From Chlorobium sp. (GTDB lineage Bacteria > Bacteroidota > Chlorobiia > Chlorobiales > Chlorobiaceae), in assembly GCA_005843835.1 (NCBI GenBank), contig SZXZ01000084.1, positions 1 to 52,275 of the forward strand: DNA of 52,275 nucleotides, written 5' to 3'. Of the stretch, positions 1-9,941 are shown one piece after another. Under the pieces are notes generated by a model, which saw only the letters and a list, made by a program, of their open reading frames with translations, was not told the origin of the DNA and did not search any database. The position numbers and the translations under genes are program-made. Numbering within the stretch: position 1 is the first letter of the stretch; each line of letters opens with the position of its first letter.

Positions 1-91
1 TGCATAATGAAGGTTAGTTATAATATGTGAAAGAGATTATTTACCGCTAAAGATACATCAATTGGAACATTATTAATCTCACCACGTCAAT

Positions 92-113
92 TTACCATTC
101 TAACGAATGGTAA
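92..113. repeat. 9-bp inverted repeat, 4-nt spacer
   Basis: TTACCATTC (92-100) and GAATGGTAA (105-113) are perfect reverse complements separated by TAAC. No T-run follows, so it is not a canonical intrinsic terminator. It could be an operator or the end of an upstream transcript. Confidence 0.5.
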
Positions 114-517
114 GGTATTGGAAGAATGATTAGATTTCATACATATTTGTAGTTTTTCTTATTGACCATTAACTATAGTGTAATACTAATCTAAGGCTTT
201 TTTGGGAGTGTGACGAAAACGATGCAACGAATTTGCTGGTTTCTCTCTTTCTTCAAAACTCATACAACGAACAACGCGAGCATAGCAACATTCTTTTGCC
301 CCCTAAAGACCTGCCGTTTTATACTAAAATGTAGTATCTGGCATTATCCAACCAAATTGTAGTCTTTTTTCTCTCTGAAAAACCGCCAGAACTAAAATAT
401 TGAAGTAGGTCAATAAATAATATTTGTTACCGGATCTGACCTAAACCATTCAAAATAAATACTTTAAGAGTAATCACAACTTCACTAAACAACATGCTGT
501 TTGAATGGCGTGGCCTT

Positions 518-533
518 TGGCACATATGTTGCA
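518..533 (+). promoter_or_regulatory. Sigma-54 (RpoN) -24/-12 promoter of the nif operon
   Basis: The sequence reads TGGCAC-N5-TTGCA, with GG and GC separated by exactly 10 bases, which matches the sigma-54 consensus. The predicted transcript start is near 544, giving a leader of roughly 78 nt before nifH. The position directly ahead of nifH fits nitrogen-controlled expression through an enhancer-binding protein, but I could not identify that activator's sites. Confidence 0.8.
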
Positions 534-609
534 TACTAGAAAGTATAAATATTCAGGCAATAATAAGCTCATGCCTGAATATCTGACGATAAAGACATCG
601 ATAACCTAA

Positions 610-1446
<837 letters not shown>

Positions 1447-1466
1447 CAAAAACGGAGAACACACAC

Positions 1467-1823
1467 ATGTTAATGATCAGAACAATCGTCAGACCAGAAA
1501 AGGTATATGAAGTAATGCAGGGGCTGCTTGATGCAGGTTATCCAGCTGTCACGAAAATAGCCGTTGTAGGGCGTGGTAAACAGCGCGGCCTTCAAGTTGG
1601 TGATGTGATCTATGATGAAATTCCAAAAGAGATGCTCTTTGTTGTAGTTCCTGATAGCGACAAGGATTTCGTGGTAAGGGCTATTCTGGATAATGCAAAG
1701 TCAGGTCCGGAAGGAAAATTCGGTGATGGCAAGATTTTTATTTCGGCTGTTGAAGAGGTTTATACTATCAGTTCAGGTGAAAAAGAATCCGAACCGTCTC
1801 TCGCATCAGCAAAGGAGGCTTAA
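1467..1823 (+). CDS. nifI1: PII-like nitrogenase regulator NifI1
   Basis: A 118-residue GlnB/PII family protein placed between nifH and nifD, the diagnostic position of NifI1. It shows the PII start (MIRTIVRPEKV), a short T-loop without the Tyr that is uridylylated in GlnB, and the glycine-rich GDGKIF phosphate/2-oxoglutarate-binding motif. In archaea and anaerobes NifI1 and NifI2 form a complex that binds the nitrogenase component directly and shuts it off on ammonium addition, relieved by 2-oxoglutarate and ATP; I infer the same here. The ribosome binding site is ACGGAG, and the leader before the ATG (ACGGAGAACACACAC) closely resembles the one before the porin gene at 40929. Confidence 0.93.
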   Translation: MLMIRTIVRPEKVYEVMQGLLDAGYPAVTKIAVVGRGKQRGLQVGDVIYDEIPKEMLFVVVPDSDKDFVVRAILDNAKSGPEGKFGDGKIFISAVEEVYTISSGEKESEPSLASAKEA

Positions 1824-1824
1824 C

Positions 1825-2202
1825 ATGAAGGAAATCATTGCAGTAATCCGGATCAACAAAGTAAACGAAACTAAACAGGCACTTATTAATGCAGGAATTC
1901 CTGCTTTTACAGCCACCGGTAGGGTTATGGGACGTGGTAAAGGGCTGGTTCACTCCGACATTCTTAAGGGTGCTGAAGCTGGTTATGCAGAGGCTATTGC
2001 GCAGCTGGGCAGCGCACCGAGACTTGTTTCTAAAAGAATTCTAACCGTTGTCGTCCCTGAAGAATTATGCAAAACAGCCATCGACACCATCATCAAAACC
2101 AACCAGACAGGCAAACCTGGTGATGGAAAGATATTTGTAACCCCGATTCTCGAAACTATCAGGGTAAGAACAGGTGAAAAGGACCAGGCAGCGCTGAACT
2201 AA
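1825..2202 (+). CDS. nifI2: PII-like nitrogenase regulator NifI2
   Basis: Second PII-like protein, 125 residues, partner of NifI1 in post-translational control of nitrogenase. The chosen ATG lies one base after the nifI1 stop and follows a strong AAAGGAGG ribosome site at 1811-1818; the longer upstream reading frame overlaps nifI1 and is not used. The protein begins MKEIIAVIRINKV, has the longer T-loop characteristic of NifI2 (around residues 36-60, GRGKGLVHSDILKGAEAGY) and the GDGKIF motif near the C-terminus. The tight coupling fits the 1:1 complex known for the family. Confidence 0.93.
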   Translation: MKEIIAVIRINKVNETKQALINAGIPAFTATGRVMGRGKGLVHSDILKGAEAGYAEAIAQLGSAPRLVSKRILTVVVPEELCKTAIDTIIKTNQTGKPGDGKIFVTPILETIRVRTGEKDQAALN

Positions 2203-2239
2203 GAAGATCAACTATTAAGGTGTAAACGGAGACAGTTAC

Positions 2240-3886
2240 ATGGGAACGAACACACATTTTCCAGATCCTTCAGTCGTCAGGGAGGAACTGATACAAAAAT
2301 ACCCGGCAAAGGTTGCAAAAAAACGATCTAAGTCGATTATCATCAACGATCCTCAAATCATTCCGGAAGTACAGGCCAACGTCCGAACCGTTCCGGGAAT
2401 CATTACACAGCGCGGCTGTTCCTATGCTGGTTGTAAAGGGGTGGTACTCGGACCTACACGTGATATCGTCAACATCGTTCACGGACCGATTGGCTGCAGT
2501 TTTTATGCATGGATGACCCGCCGTAACCAGACGAGGACAGAATCATTAATGGATGCTAACTACATTCCCTACTGTTTTTCAACTGACATGCAGGAAGAGA
2601 ATGTTGTCTTTGGTGGTGAAAAAAAGCTGAAACAGGCTATTCAGGAGGCCTATGACCTCTTTCATCCGAAATCCATAGCTATTTTTTCGACCTGTCCAGT
2701 TGGATTGATCGGTGATGACGTTCATGCTGCATCCAAAGAGATGCGCGAGAAGTTTGGCGACTGTAACGTTTTCGGCTTCAGTTGCGAAGGGTACAGAGGG
2801 GTTAGCCAGTCTGCAGGCCACCACATAGCCAACAATGGTGTTTTCAAGCATATGGTTGGCCGCGACAACACTCCGAGTGAAGGCAAGTTCAAACTAAACC
2901 TTCTCGGCGAATACAACATCGGCGGTGATGCTTTTGAAATCGAGCGCATATTCGAAAAAGCCGGACTGACACTGATTTCATCATTCAGCGGCAACTCGAC
3001 TGTAAAACAGCTTGAAAACGCTCACACTGCAGATCTTAACGTGATTCAATGTCACCGCTCAATCAACTATATGGGCGACATGATGGAGACCAAGTATGGA
3101 ATCCCATGGATGAAGGTCAGTTTTGTCGGGGCCGAGTCGTCAGCAAAGTCATTGCGGAAGATAGCTGAATACTTTGGTGATGAAGAACTTAAAGCCAGGG
3201 TTGAAGCGGTAATTGCGGAGGAAATGCCGAAGGTAAAGGCGATCATTGATGAAATCCTTCCTAGAACAACGGGAAAGACTGCAATGCTTTTTGTCGGTGG
3301 CTCAAGAGCACACCATTACCAGGATCTCTTTACTGAACTTGGCATGACAACAGTTGCTGCAGGTTATGAGTTTGCTCACCGCGATGACTATGAAGGTCGG
3401 GATGTGCTGCCAAACATCAAGATCGATGCCGATAGTAAGAACATTGAGGAGCTTAAAGTTCTGCCTGATCCTGAACTTTATAATCCAAGAAAAACCGATG
3501 CTGAACTTGAAGCTCTTAAGGAAAAAGGACTTGAGATCAACGGCTACTCCGGCATGATGCAACAAATGACAAAAAAGTCACTTGTTGTTGATGACCTCAG
3601 CCATTATGAGTCCGAAAAACTGATTGAGATCTACAAGCCGGATATTTTCTGTGCAGGCATCAAAGAGAAATATGTTGTACAGAAGATGGGTGTCCCATTG
3701 AAACAGCTTCACAGCTACGACTACGGCGGACCATATACAGGCTTTGAGGGTGCAGTGAACTTCTATAAAGATATCGATCGCATGGTGAACAACCCGGTAT
3801 GGAAACTGATTAAAGCACCATGGCAGAAAACAGAAGCCACAAACGGAAAAAATAAAGGACTTGAAGCCAGTTACGTTACACAGTAA
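2240..3886 (+). CDS. nifD: Nitrogenase MoFe protein alpha chain NifD
   Basis: Alpha subunit of dinitrogenase, carrying the FeMo-cofactor site and half of the P-cluster. P-cluster ligands are visible as Cys60 (QRGCSYAGC), Cys86 (HGPIGC) and Cys152 (STCPVG). The FeMo-cofactor ligands are Cys271 (IQCHRSINYM) and His491 (QLHSYDYGGP). The catalytic-pocket Gln-Ser and His-His of GVSQSAGHH lie at 187-195. At 548 residues it is longer than proteobacterial NifD because of an insertion of about 50 residues near 385-445, a feature known from clostridial-type nitrogenases. An ACGGAG ribosome site precedes it. All catalytic residues are intact, so it should be a functional Mo nitrogenase. Confidence 0.98.
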   Translation: MGTNTHFPDPSVVREELIQKYPAKVAKKRSKSIIINDPQIIPEVQANVRTVPGIITQRGCSYAGCKGVVLGPTRDIVNIVHGPIGCSFYAWMTRRNQTRTESLMDANYIPYCFSTDMQEENVVFGGEKKLKQAIQEAYDLFHPKSIAIFSTCPVGLIGDDVHAASKEMREKFGDCNVFGFSCEGYRGVSQSAGHHIANNGVFKHMVGRDNTPSEGKFKLNLLGEYNIGGDAFEIERIFEKAGLTLISSFSGNSTVKQLENAHTADLNVIQCHRSINYMGDMMETKYGIPWMKVSFVGAESSAKSLRKIAEYFGDEELKARVEAVIAEEMPKVKAIIDEILPRTTGKTAMLFVGGSRAHHYQDLFTELGMTTVAAGYEFAHRDDYEGRDVLPNIKIDADSKNIEELKVLPDPELYNPRKTDAELEALKEKGLEINGYSGMMQQMTKKSLVVDDLSHYESEKLIEIYKPDIFCAGIKEKYVVQKMGVPLKQLHSYDYGGPYTGFEGAVNFYKDIDRMVNNPVWKLIKAPWQKTEATNGKNKGLEASYVTQ

Positions 3887-3913
3887 TGATAGGAAAACGG
3901 AGACTATTGAATT

Positions 3914-5296
3914 ATGCTATTAAGACACACTTCAAAAGAGGTTAAAGAGCGTGAAGGGCTGACGATCAACCCGGCAAAAACCTGCCAGCCGATCGGCGCC
4001 ATGTATGCAGCGCTCGGTATTCACGGCTGTCTGCCTCACAGCCATGGTTCACAGGGTTGCTGTTCATATCATCGCAGCACCCTGACCCGCCATTATAAAG
4101 AGCCGGTTATGGCGGCAACAAGTTCATTCACTGAAGGCGCATCAGTTTTTGGCGGCCAGGCAAACCTGCTTGCTGCCATCGAAACCATTTTTGCAGTATA
4201 CGAACCCGACATTATTGCAGTGCATTCGACCTGTCTGTCTGAAACCATTGGTGATGACTTGCAACAGATCACGAGAAAAGCAAAAGATGATGGCAAAGTC
4301 CCTGAGGGCAAGCATGTTATTTTTGCAAGCACTCCAAGCTTTATCGGTTCGCACGTTACGGGATATGCAAATATGGTAACCGGAATTGCTGATCAGTTTG
4401 CCGTTTCAACCGGTGCAAAGAAAAACCAGATCAACATTATTGCCGGCTGGATGGAGCCTTCGGACATGCGTGAAATTAAGCGTCTGGCGAAAGAACTTGG
4501 TGTAAAGATTGTTCTTTTCCCTGATACGTCGGATGTTCTTGATGCACCTCAGACCGGAAAGCACGAGTTTTACCCGAAAGGCGGCACTACTGTCCCAGAG
4601 TTGCAAAGCATCGGCGACAGCATTCATACACTTGCACTCGGCAGCATCAGTGCAGAACCGGCAGCAATAGCTCTGGAAAAGAAGTGTAAAGTTCCGTTTG
4701 AGACGCTTGACATGCCTATCGGTCTCACTGCAACCGACCGCTTCATCATGACGCTCAGCCAGATTGGCGGTGTCTCTGTGCCTGATGAAATTACTGCAGA
4801 CAGAGGACGTCTTGTGGATGTAATCGCTGACATGGAACAGTATCTCTACGGTAAAAAGGTTGCGCTTTTCGGCGATCCAGACCAGCTGATTCCGCTTACT
4901 GAGTTTTTGCTTGACCTGAATATGAAGCCGGTCCATATCGTCAGCGGTACGCCAGGCCAGCGCTTTGAGAAAGGCATGCGAGAGATTCTTGATGCAAGAT
5001 CGCCGGAAACAAACTTCAAAAACGGCATTGGTGCAGACATGTTTTTGCTTCACCAGTGGATGAAGAATGAGCCGGTTGACCTTCTGATAGGCAACACTTA
5101 CGGCAAGTACATGGCTCGTGATGAAGACGTTCCGTTCATCAGGTTCGGGTTCCCGATTCTCGACCGTATCGGTCACAGCTACTTCCCGAATGTCGGGTAC
5201 AGCGGCGGGTTGAGACTGCTTGAAAAGATTCTCAATGTTCTGCTTGACCGTCAGGATCGCGATGCGCTTGAAGAAAAGTTTGAACTGGTCATGTAG
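3914..5296 (+). CDS. nifK: Nitrogenase MoFe protein beta chain NifK
   Basis: Beta subunit of dinitrogenase. P-cluster ligands are Cys24 (KTCQPIGA), Cys49 (GSQGCC) and Cys107 (HSTCLSETIGDD). The 460-residue length lacks the roughly 50-residue N-terminal extension of the Azotobacter protein and matches the short clostridial/chlorobial form, consistent with the long NifD insertion in the preceding gene. A GGAG ribosome site lies upstream and the intergenic gap is 27 bp. A long antisense frame opposite this gene is a codon shadow. Confidence 0.98.
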   Translation: MLLRHTSKEVKEREGLTINPAKTCQPIGAMYAALGIHGCLPHSHGSQGCCSYHRSTLTRHYKEPVMAATSSFTEGASVFGGQANLLAAIETIFAVYEPDIIAVHSTCLSETIGDDLQQITRKAKDDGKVPEGKHVIFASTPSFIGSHVTGYANMVTGIADQFAVSTGAKKNQINIIAGWMEPSDMREIKRLAKELGVKIVLFPDTSDVLDAPQTGKHEFYPKGGTTVPELQSIGDSIHTLALGSISAEPAAIALEKKCKVPFETLDMPIGLTATDRFIMTLSQIGGVSVPDEITADRGRLVDVIADMEQYLYGKKVALFGDPDQLIPLTEFLLDLNMKPVHIVSGTPGQRFEKGMREILDARSPETNFKNGIGADMFLLHQWMKNEPVDLLIGNTYGKYMARDEDVPFIRFGFPILDRIGHSYFPNVGYSGGLRLLEKILNVLLDRQDRDALEEKFELVM

Positions 5297-5334
5297 TTAA
5301 AAAGTAGTACAACATTGTTAACGGGGTTAAAGCT

Positions 5335-6696
5335 ATGGAACAGATCACTATTCTCGAAGGAAGGCAGAAACAGGTCTTCGAAAAGAAAACCGGTGTAGAG
5401 CAGCTCGATATTTCATGCGATACATCTAGTCTTTCAGGATCTGTAAGCCAGCGCGCATGTGTCTTTTGCGGTTCAAGGGTGGTGCTTTATCCTGTTGCCG
5501 ATGCCCTTCATCTTGTTCATGGTCCAATCGGGTGTGCCGCTTATACGTGGGACATCCGTGGGGCTGTTTCTTCAGGTCCTGAATTGCACAGGTTAAGTTT
5601 TTCAACCGACCTGCAGGAAATGGATGTGATTTACGGTGGTGAAAAAAAGCTTTACCATTCGCTCATTGAATTAATCGAAAAGTATAAGCCAAAGGCTGCC
5701 TTTATCTACTCGACCTGTATCGTCGGCCTTATCGGTGACGATATTGAAGCCGTCTGCAAAAAAGTAGCAAAGGAAACAGGCATTCCGGTTTTACCTGTTC
5801 ATTCTGAAGGGTTTAAGGGCACTAAAAAAGATGGATACAAAGCCGCCTGCCATGCTCTGATGAAACTTATAGGCACTGGATCAACCGAGGGTATCAGCAA
5901 GTACAGCATCAACATCCTTGGTGAATTCAACCTTGCCGGCGAAGCTTGGATTATAAGGAAATACTACGAAAAAATGGGCATCGAGGTGGTTTCGACCTTG
6001 ACCGGTGACGGACGTATTGATGCCGTCAGACGTGCACACGGAGCATCGCTCAATGTTGTGCAGTGTTCCGGTTCGATGACCTGGCTTGCTAAAGAGATGG
6101 AGCAGAAATACGGCATTCCGTTTATCCGTGTTTCTTACTTCGGGATTGAGGACATGTCAAAATCGCTGTATGATGTTGCCAAACATTTTCCTGATCGGAC
6201 GGACATCATGGAGGCTGCCAAGCAGGTTGTGAGTGAAGAGGTCAAAGAACTATATCCTTCACTGCAAAAGTTCAAGAAGGCACTTTCGGGCAAGAAGGCT
6301 GCAATTTATGTCGGTGGTGCTTTTAAAACATTTTCACTTATAAAGGCACTTCGTTCAATTGGAATGTCAGTCGTGCTTGCCGGTTCTCAGACTGGAAACA
6401 AGGACGACTATGCAAGACTCAAGGAAATGTGCGATGAAGGTACAGTGATTGTGGATGACTCAAACCCGGTTGAACTTTCGAAATTTATTCTGGAAAAAGA
6501 GGCTGATCTGCTTATCGGTGGTGTTAAGGAACGCCCGATAGCCTTCAAGCTTGGCATCGGATTCTGTGATCATAACCATGAGAGAAAAATTCCTCTCGCC
6601 GGATTTATCGGCATGTACAATTTTGCACTGGAGGTCTATCAGTCGGTCATGAGCCCGGTCTGGCAGTTCGCCCCAAGAAAAGGAGTCAAGGTATGA
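5335..6696 (+). CDS. nifE: FeMo-cofactor scaffold protein NifE
   Basis: NifD paralogue that with NifN forms the NifEN scaffold on which the NifB product is matured with Mo and homocitrate. Cysteines equivalent to the P-cluster set are visible at Cys42 (QRACVFCG), Cys67 (HGPIGCAAY) and Cys128 (STCIVGLIGDD). The FeMoco histidine and the catalytic Gln of NifD are not conserved, which separates it from NifD. The 453-residue length is normal. Its stop overlaps the nifN start by four bases (ATGA at 6693-6696), indicating translational coupling of the two scaffold subunits. Confidence 0.96.
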   Translation: MEQITILEGRQKQVFEKKTGVEQLDISCDTSSLSGSVSQRACVFCGSRVVLYPVADALHLVHGPIGCAAYTWDIRGAVSSGPELHRLSFSTDLQEMDVIYGGEKKLYHSLIELIEKYKPKAAFIYSTCIVGLIGDDIEAVCKKVAKETGIPVLPVHSEGFKGTKKDGYKAACHALMKLIGTGSTEGISKYSINILGEFNLAGEAWIIRKYYEKMGIEVVSTLTGDGRIDAVRRAHGASLNVVQCSGSMTWLAKEMEQKYGIPFIRVSYFGIEDMSKSLYDVAKHFPDRTDIMEAAKQVVSEEVKELYPSLQKFKKALSGKKAAIYVGGAFKTFSLIKALRSIGMSVVLAGSQTGNKDDYARLKEMCDEGTVIVDDSNPVELSKFILEKEADLLIGGVKERPIAFKLGIGFCDHNHERKIPLAGFIGMYNFALEVYQSVMSPVWQFAPRKGVKV

Positions 6697-8045
6697 AGCA
6701 CGCAAAAACAGCAACTCAGAATGCCTGCAAGCTCTGCAACCCGCTCGGAGCATGCCTGGCCTTCAGGGGAATAGAAAACTGCGTACCGTTCCTGCACGGT
6801 TCACAAGGATGTGCAACGTATATACGCAGGTACCTCATCAGTCATTACAAGGAACCAATTGATATCGCTTCATCTAACTTCCACGAAGAAACCGCTGTGT
6901 TCGGCGGCAGTCATAACCTGAAAATTGGACTGAAAAACGTTAGTGAGCAGTACAAACCTGCAGTTATCGGTGTGGCGACCACCTGCCTTAGCGAGACCAT
7001 TGGTGATGATGTTCCAGGGATACTGCGCGAATATAAACAAGAGTTCAAGAATGGCTCGCCAATGCCGGTATTGATTCATGCATCAACACCGAGCTATCAG
7101 GGCAGTCATATCGACGGTTTTCATGCGGCTGTAAGGGCTACCGTCAAAACGCTTGCTGAAAAAGGGGCTCGGGAAAACCTAATCAACATTTTTCCGAACA
7201 TGATATCGCCGGCGGACATTCGATATCTGAAAGAAATTCTTGAAGATTTTCAGGTACCCTATATGCTGCTGCCGGACTATTCACAGACGATGGATGGTGG
7301 ACCTTGGGGTGAATACCACCGCATTCCGCCAGGCGGAACACCTGCAAGTGTTATTGCCATGGCCGGAAGTGCAAGGGCAAGTATTGAGTTTGGCTCAACA
7401 CTTGAAGCATCAAAATCAGCCGCAGGATACCTTGAGGATGCTTTTGGTGTAACAAGGTACCATCTGTCACTGCCTATCGGAATCAAGGAAAGCGATAAAT
7501 TTTTCAGTCTTCTGGAAACGCTTACCCAACAGGATCGTCCAGAAAAATATAACGATGAACGTCGCCGCCTGGTTGATGCTTATGCTGATGGACATAAATA
7601 TGTCTTCGAACAGAAAGTCATCATATACGGTGAAGAAGACCTGGTGGTTGGAATGACAGCGTTTCTCAGTGAAATCGGCATTACACCTGTACTCTGTGCC
7701 TCGGGTGGAAAAAGCGGACTTTTAAGAAAAAGTATAAAAGAGCTTATTCCTGATATGGACGATATGGGCATCAAGGTGCGGGAAGGTGTTGATTTTGTCG
7801 ATATCGAAGATGAAGCACAATTACTGAAACCCGATTTTCTTATCGGAAACAGTAAAGGATATACCATGTCAAGAAAAAACAATATCCCGCTGCTCAGACT
7901 CGGTTTCCCGATTCACGACCGGTTCGGGGGACAGAGAATGCACCACCTTGGGTACAGAGGCACCCAGGAACTGTTTGACAGGATTGTCAACACCGTTATT
8001 GAACAGCGGCAGAATGCTTCATCAATAGGCTACACTTACATGTAA
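6693..8045 (+). CDS. nifN: FeMo-cofactor scaffold protein NifN
   Basis: NifK paralogue and partner of NifE in the cofactor-maturation scaffold. The N-terminus has CKLCNPLGACLAF and then HGSQGCATY, the beta-type cluster-ligand pattern, followed by TTCLSETIGDD. The protein is 450 residues, within the family range, and is a separate gene (not fused to nifB, as occurs in some anaerobes). Its ATG overlaps the nifE stop, so the two are probably translated in equal amount. Confidence 0.95.
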   Translation: MKHAKTATQNACKLCNPLGACLAFRGIENCVPFLHGSQGCATYIRRYLISHYKEPIDIASSNFHEETAVFGGSHNLKIGLKNVSEQYKPAVIGVATTCLSETIGDDVPGILREYKQEFKNGSPMPVLIHASTPSYQGSHIDGFHAAVRATVKTLAEKGARENLINIFPNMISPADIRYLKEILEDFQVPYMLLPDYSQTMDGGPWGEYHRIPPGGTPASVIAMAGSARASIEFGSTLEASKSAAGYLEDAFGVTRYHLSLPIGIKESDKFFSLLETLTQQDRPEKYNDERRRLVDAYADGHKYVFEQKVIIYGEEDLVVGMTAFLSEIGITPVLCASGGKSGLLRKSIKELIPDMDDMGIKVREGVDFVDIEDEAQLLKPDFLIGNSKGYTMSRKNNIPLLRLGFPIHDRFGGQRMHHLGYRGTQELFDRIVNTVIEQRQNASSIGYTYM

Positions 8046-8057
8046 AGGGAGGAAATC

Positions 8058-9332
8058 ATGTCACTAAAATTAGAAAGCCACCCGTGTTTCAACGATGCGT
8101 CACGTCATAAATTCGGACGCATACACCTCCCTGTTGCACCAAAATGCAACATTCAGTGTAATTACTGCAACCGTAAGTTCGACTGCATGAACGAAAACCG
8201 TCCTGGTGTAACAAGCAGGATTCTTTCGCCTTTGCAGGCATTACATTATCTGGAACAGGCTTTGGTGCTATCTCCAAACATTGCCGTAGTAGGTATTGCA
8301 GGTCCGGGAGACCCCTTTGCGAATCCTGAGGAAACCATGGAGACCCTCCGACTTGTCAGAGCTAAATATCCTGAAATGCTTCTGTGCCTGGCAACAAACG
8401 GACTTGAACTGCTGCCCTATATCGATGAACTTGCAGAACTTCAGGTTAGCCATGTGACTATTACCATTAACGCAATTGATCCTGAAATAGGAGCTGAGGT
8501 CTATGCCTGGGTCAGATACAAAAAGAAAATATACCGTGATGTTGAAGCAGCCAGAGTGCTTATATCCAACCAGCTGGAGTCGCTCAAAAAACTTAAAGAA
8601 GCCGGCATAACAGCAAAAGTGAACTCCATTATTATTCCTGGTGTGAACGATACTCATGTTATAGCTGTGGCGTCAAAAGTCGCTGAGCTTGGAGCAGATA
8701 TACTAAACTGTCTCCCCTATTACAGCACAACTGAAACGGTCTTTGAAAACATCGAAGAACCCTCTCTGGAAATGGTAGCTGAAATTCAGAATGCTACCAG
8801 CCAGTACCTCCCGCAGATGAAACACTGTGCAAGGTGCCGCGCTGATGCAGTTGGAATAATCGGTGAACTCAACAATGAAGCCATGATGCAGAAACTTGCA
8901 GAAGCTGCAGCGTTGCCGAAAAATCCGCTGGACAAACGCCCATTTATTGCCGTAAGCAGTATGGAAGGTGTATTGATCAACCAGCACCTTGGTGAAGCAG
9001 AGAGGTTTTTGATTTATGGATTAAACCCTGATACCAGTGAGTGTGTGCTTGTCGATGCAAGAACAGCACCTCCCTCAGGCGGCGGCCAACAGCGGTGGGA
9101 AGCACTCGCTGATACCCTTAAAGACTGCAGGGCATTACTTGTGAATGGTGCCGGTGACTCCCCTACAAAAGTCATGAAATCAAAAGGTATTGATGTCATG
9201 GTTCTTGAGGGAGTGATTGAAGAAGCTGTCCATGGCATTTTTACCGGCCAGGACCTCAAGCATCTGATGAAAAGCAGTCAAATTCATGCTTGCGGATCAA
9301 GCTGTTCCGGAACCGGTGGGGGCTGCGGTTGA
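8058..9332 (+). CDS. nifB: Nitrogenase cofactor biosynthesis radical SAM protein NifB, fused to a NifX-like domain
   Basis: NifB makes the 8Fe-9S-C core (NifB-co) of FeMo-cofactor. The radical SAM motif CNIQCNYC occupies residues 30-37, with extra cluster cysteines at Cys10 and Cys43 and in CARCRAD near residue 258. From about residue 290 a NifX/dinitrogenase-cofactor-binding domain follows (FIAVSSMEGVLINQHLGEAE), so this is the two-domain form. The tail is rich in Gly and Cys (HACGSSCSGTGGGCG), as in other long NifB proteins. A GGGAGG ribosome site precedes it. It is probably co-transcribed with nifEN. Confidence 0.96.
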   Translation: MSLKLESHPCFNDASRHKFGRIHLPVAPKCNIQCNYCNRKFDCMNENRPGVTSRILSPLQALHYLEQALVLSPNIAVVGIAGPGDPFANPEETMETLRLVRAKYPEMLLCLATNGLELLPYIDELAELQVSHVTITINAIDPEIGAEVYAWVRYKKKIYRDVEAARVLISNQLESLKKLKEAGITAKVNSIIIPGVNDTHVIAVASKVAELGADILNCLPYYSTTETVFENIEEPSLEMVAEIQNATSQYLPQMKHCARCRADAVGIIGELNNEAMMQKLAEAAALPKNPLDKRPFIAVSSMEGVLINQHLGEAERFLIYGLNPDTSECVLVDARTAPPSGGGQQRWEALADTLKDCRALLVNGAGDSPTKVMKSKGIDVMVLEGVIEEAVHGIFTGQDLKHLMKSSQIHACGSSCSGTGGGCG

Positions 9333-9381
9333 GGGAGGGAACTTTTTTATTACTGAACAAAAACATTTACTTAAAACTATT

Positions 9382-9690
9382 ATGGACAAACCAAAACATC
9401 ACATTTTCGTCTGCGCAAGTTTTCGCGCTCAGGGTACACCTCAGGGTATCTGTCACAAAAAAGAGTCGCTCAGCCTGATTCCATATCTGGAAAGCGAACT
9501 TTCTGACCGAGGTATGACAGACGTAGCTGTCTCGGCAACAGGCTGCCTGAACATTTGCGAAAAAGGGCCTGTTGTGGTAGTTTATCCTGAAAATTTCTGG
9601 TATGGGGAAATTGACAGTGAAGACAAAATTGACGAAATACTTGATGCCCTTGAAGAAGGAGAGTCCGCTGAAGCGCACTTGATCAGCTGA
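9382..9690 (+). CDS. Thioredoxin-fold 2Fe-2S ferredoxin of the nif operon
   Basis: A 102-residue small 2Fe-2S protein of the thioredoxin-like ferredoxin family. The cluster cysteines are visible as Cys11 (FVCAS), the Cys of GICHKK about 12 residues later, and the pair in GCLNIC, the C-X10-12-C...C-X3-C spacing of the family. I chose the ATG at 9382, giving MDKPKHHIFVCAS, because a longer frame from 9286 overlaps nifB. Such ferredoxins often sit after nifB; the role is probably electron transfer in nitrogenase function or cofactor assembly, but the exact partner is unknown. It is the last gene before the operon terminator. Confidence 0.9.
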   Translation: MDKPKHHIFVCASFRAQGTPQGICHKKESLSLIPYLESELSDRGMTDVAVSATGCLNICEKGPVVVVYPENFWYGEIDSEDKIDEILDALEEGESAEAHLIS

Positions 9691-9699
9691 TATTGTATT

Positions 9700-9751
9700 C
9701 GGACAGTGCTGTCGTTCACAACTTCGAAAAGACAGCACTCCGATTTTTTTT
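9700..9751 (+). terminator. Intrinsic terminator of the nif operon
   Basis: AGTGCTGTC (9705-9713) pairs with GACAGCACT (9731-9739). A further CGG/CCG pair sits beyond a small bulge, and a run of seven T follows. It separates the nif genes from modABC. Confidence 0.85.
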
Positions 9752-9781
9752 ATCCGACGTTATAACCTTTCGGATATAATG
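9751..9781. promoter_or_regulatory. ModE-like operator 1 upstream of modA
   Basis: CGTTATA (9758-9764) and TATAATG (9775-9781) form an imperfect inverted repeat with a 10-base spacer, 6 of 7 positions matching. It resembles the CGTTATAT...ATATAACG half sites of ModE operators. A second, perfect 7-bp inverted repeat overlaps it (TATCCGA 9751-9757 with TCGGATA 9770-9776). The site precedes modA, and a ModE-type gene lies in this cluster. Confidence 0.5.
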
Positions 9782-9849
9782 CTTTCTTAAAAAAGAATTA
9801 CTTACTGGAAATCAATGCATAATTCAACATATGTGTTGGTTTTTAAATT

Positions 9850-9873
9850 CGATATGCAGTTAATGTTATAACG
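9850..9873. promoter_or_regulatory. ModE-like operator 2 upstream of modA
   Basis: CGATATG (9850-9856), a 10-base spacer, then TATAACG (9867-9873). The half-site and spacer geometry (7-10-7) is the same as in the site 92 bp upstream, although the left half is weaker. This is inferred as a second operator, 69 bases before the modA start. Confidence 0.42.
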
Positions 9874-9941
9874 GCTTCATCAATTACTGATATGTAACCG
9901 GCAACAGCATTGAATCACAAACAAAAAACCGTATAGAGACC

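Noticed and set aside
4406..5176. Minus-strand ORF of 256 codons opposite nifK
   Set aside because: It lies wholly antisense to a highly conserved gene, has no family resemblance and is explained by codon bias of nifK.
9286..9381. 32-codon N-terminal extension of the nif ferredoxin
   Set aside because: It overlaps the end of nifB and is not part of the ferredoxin fold; the ATG at 9382 gives the normal family start.
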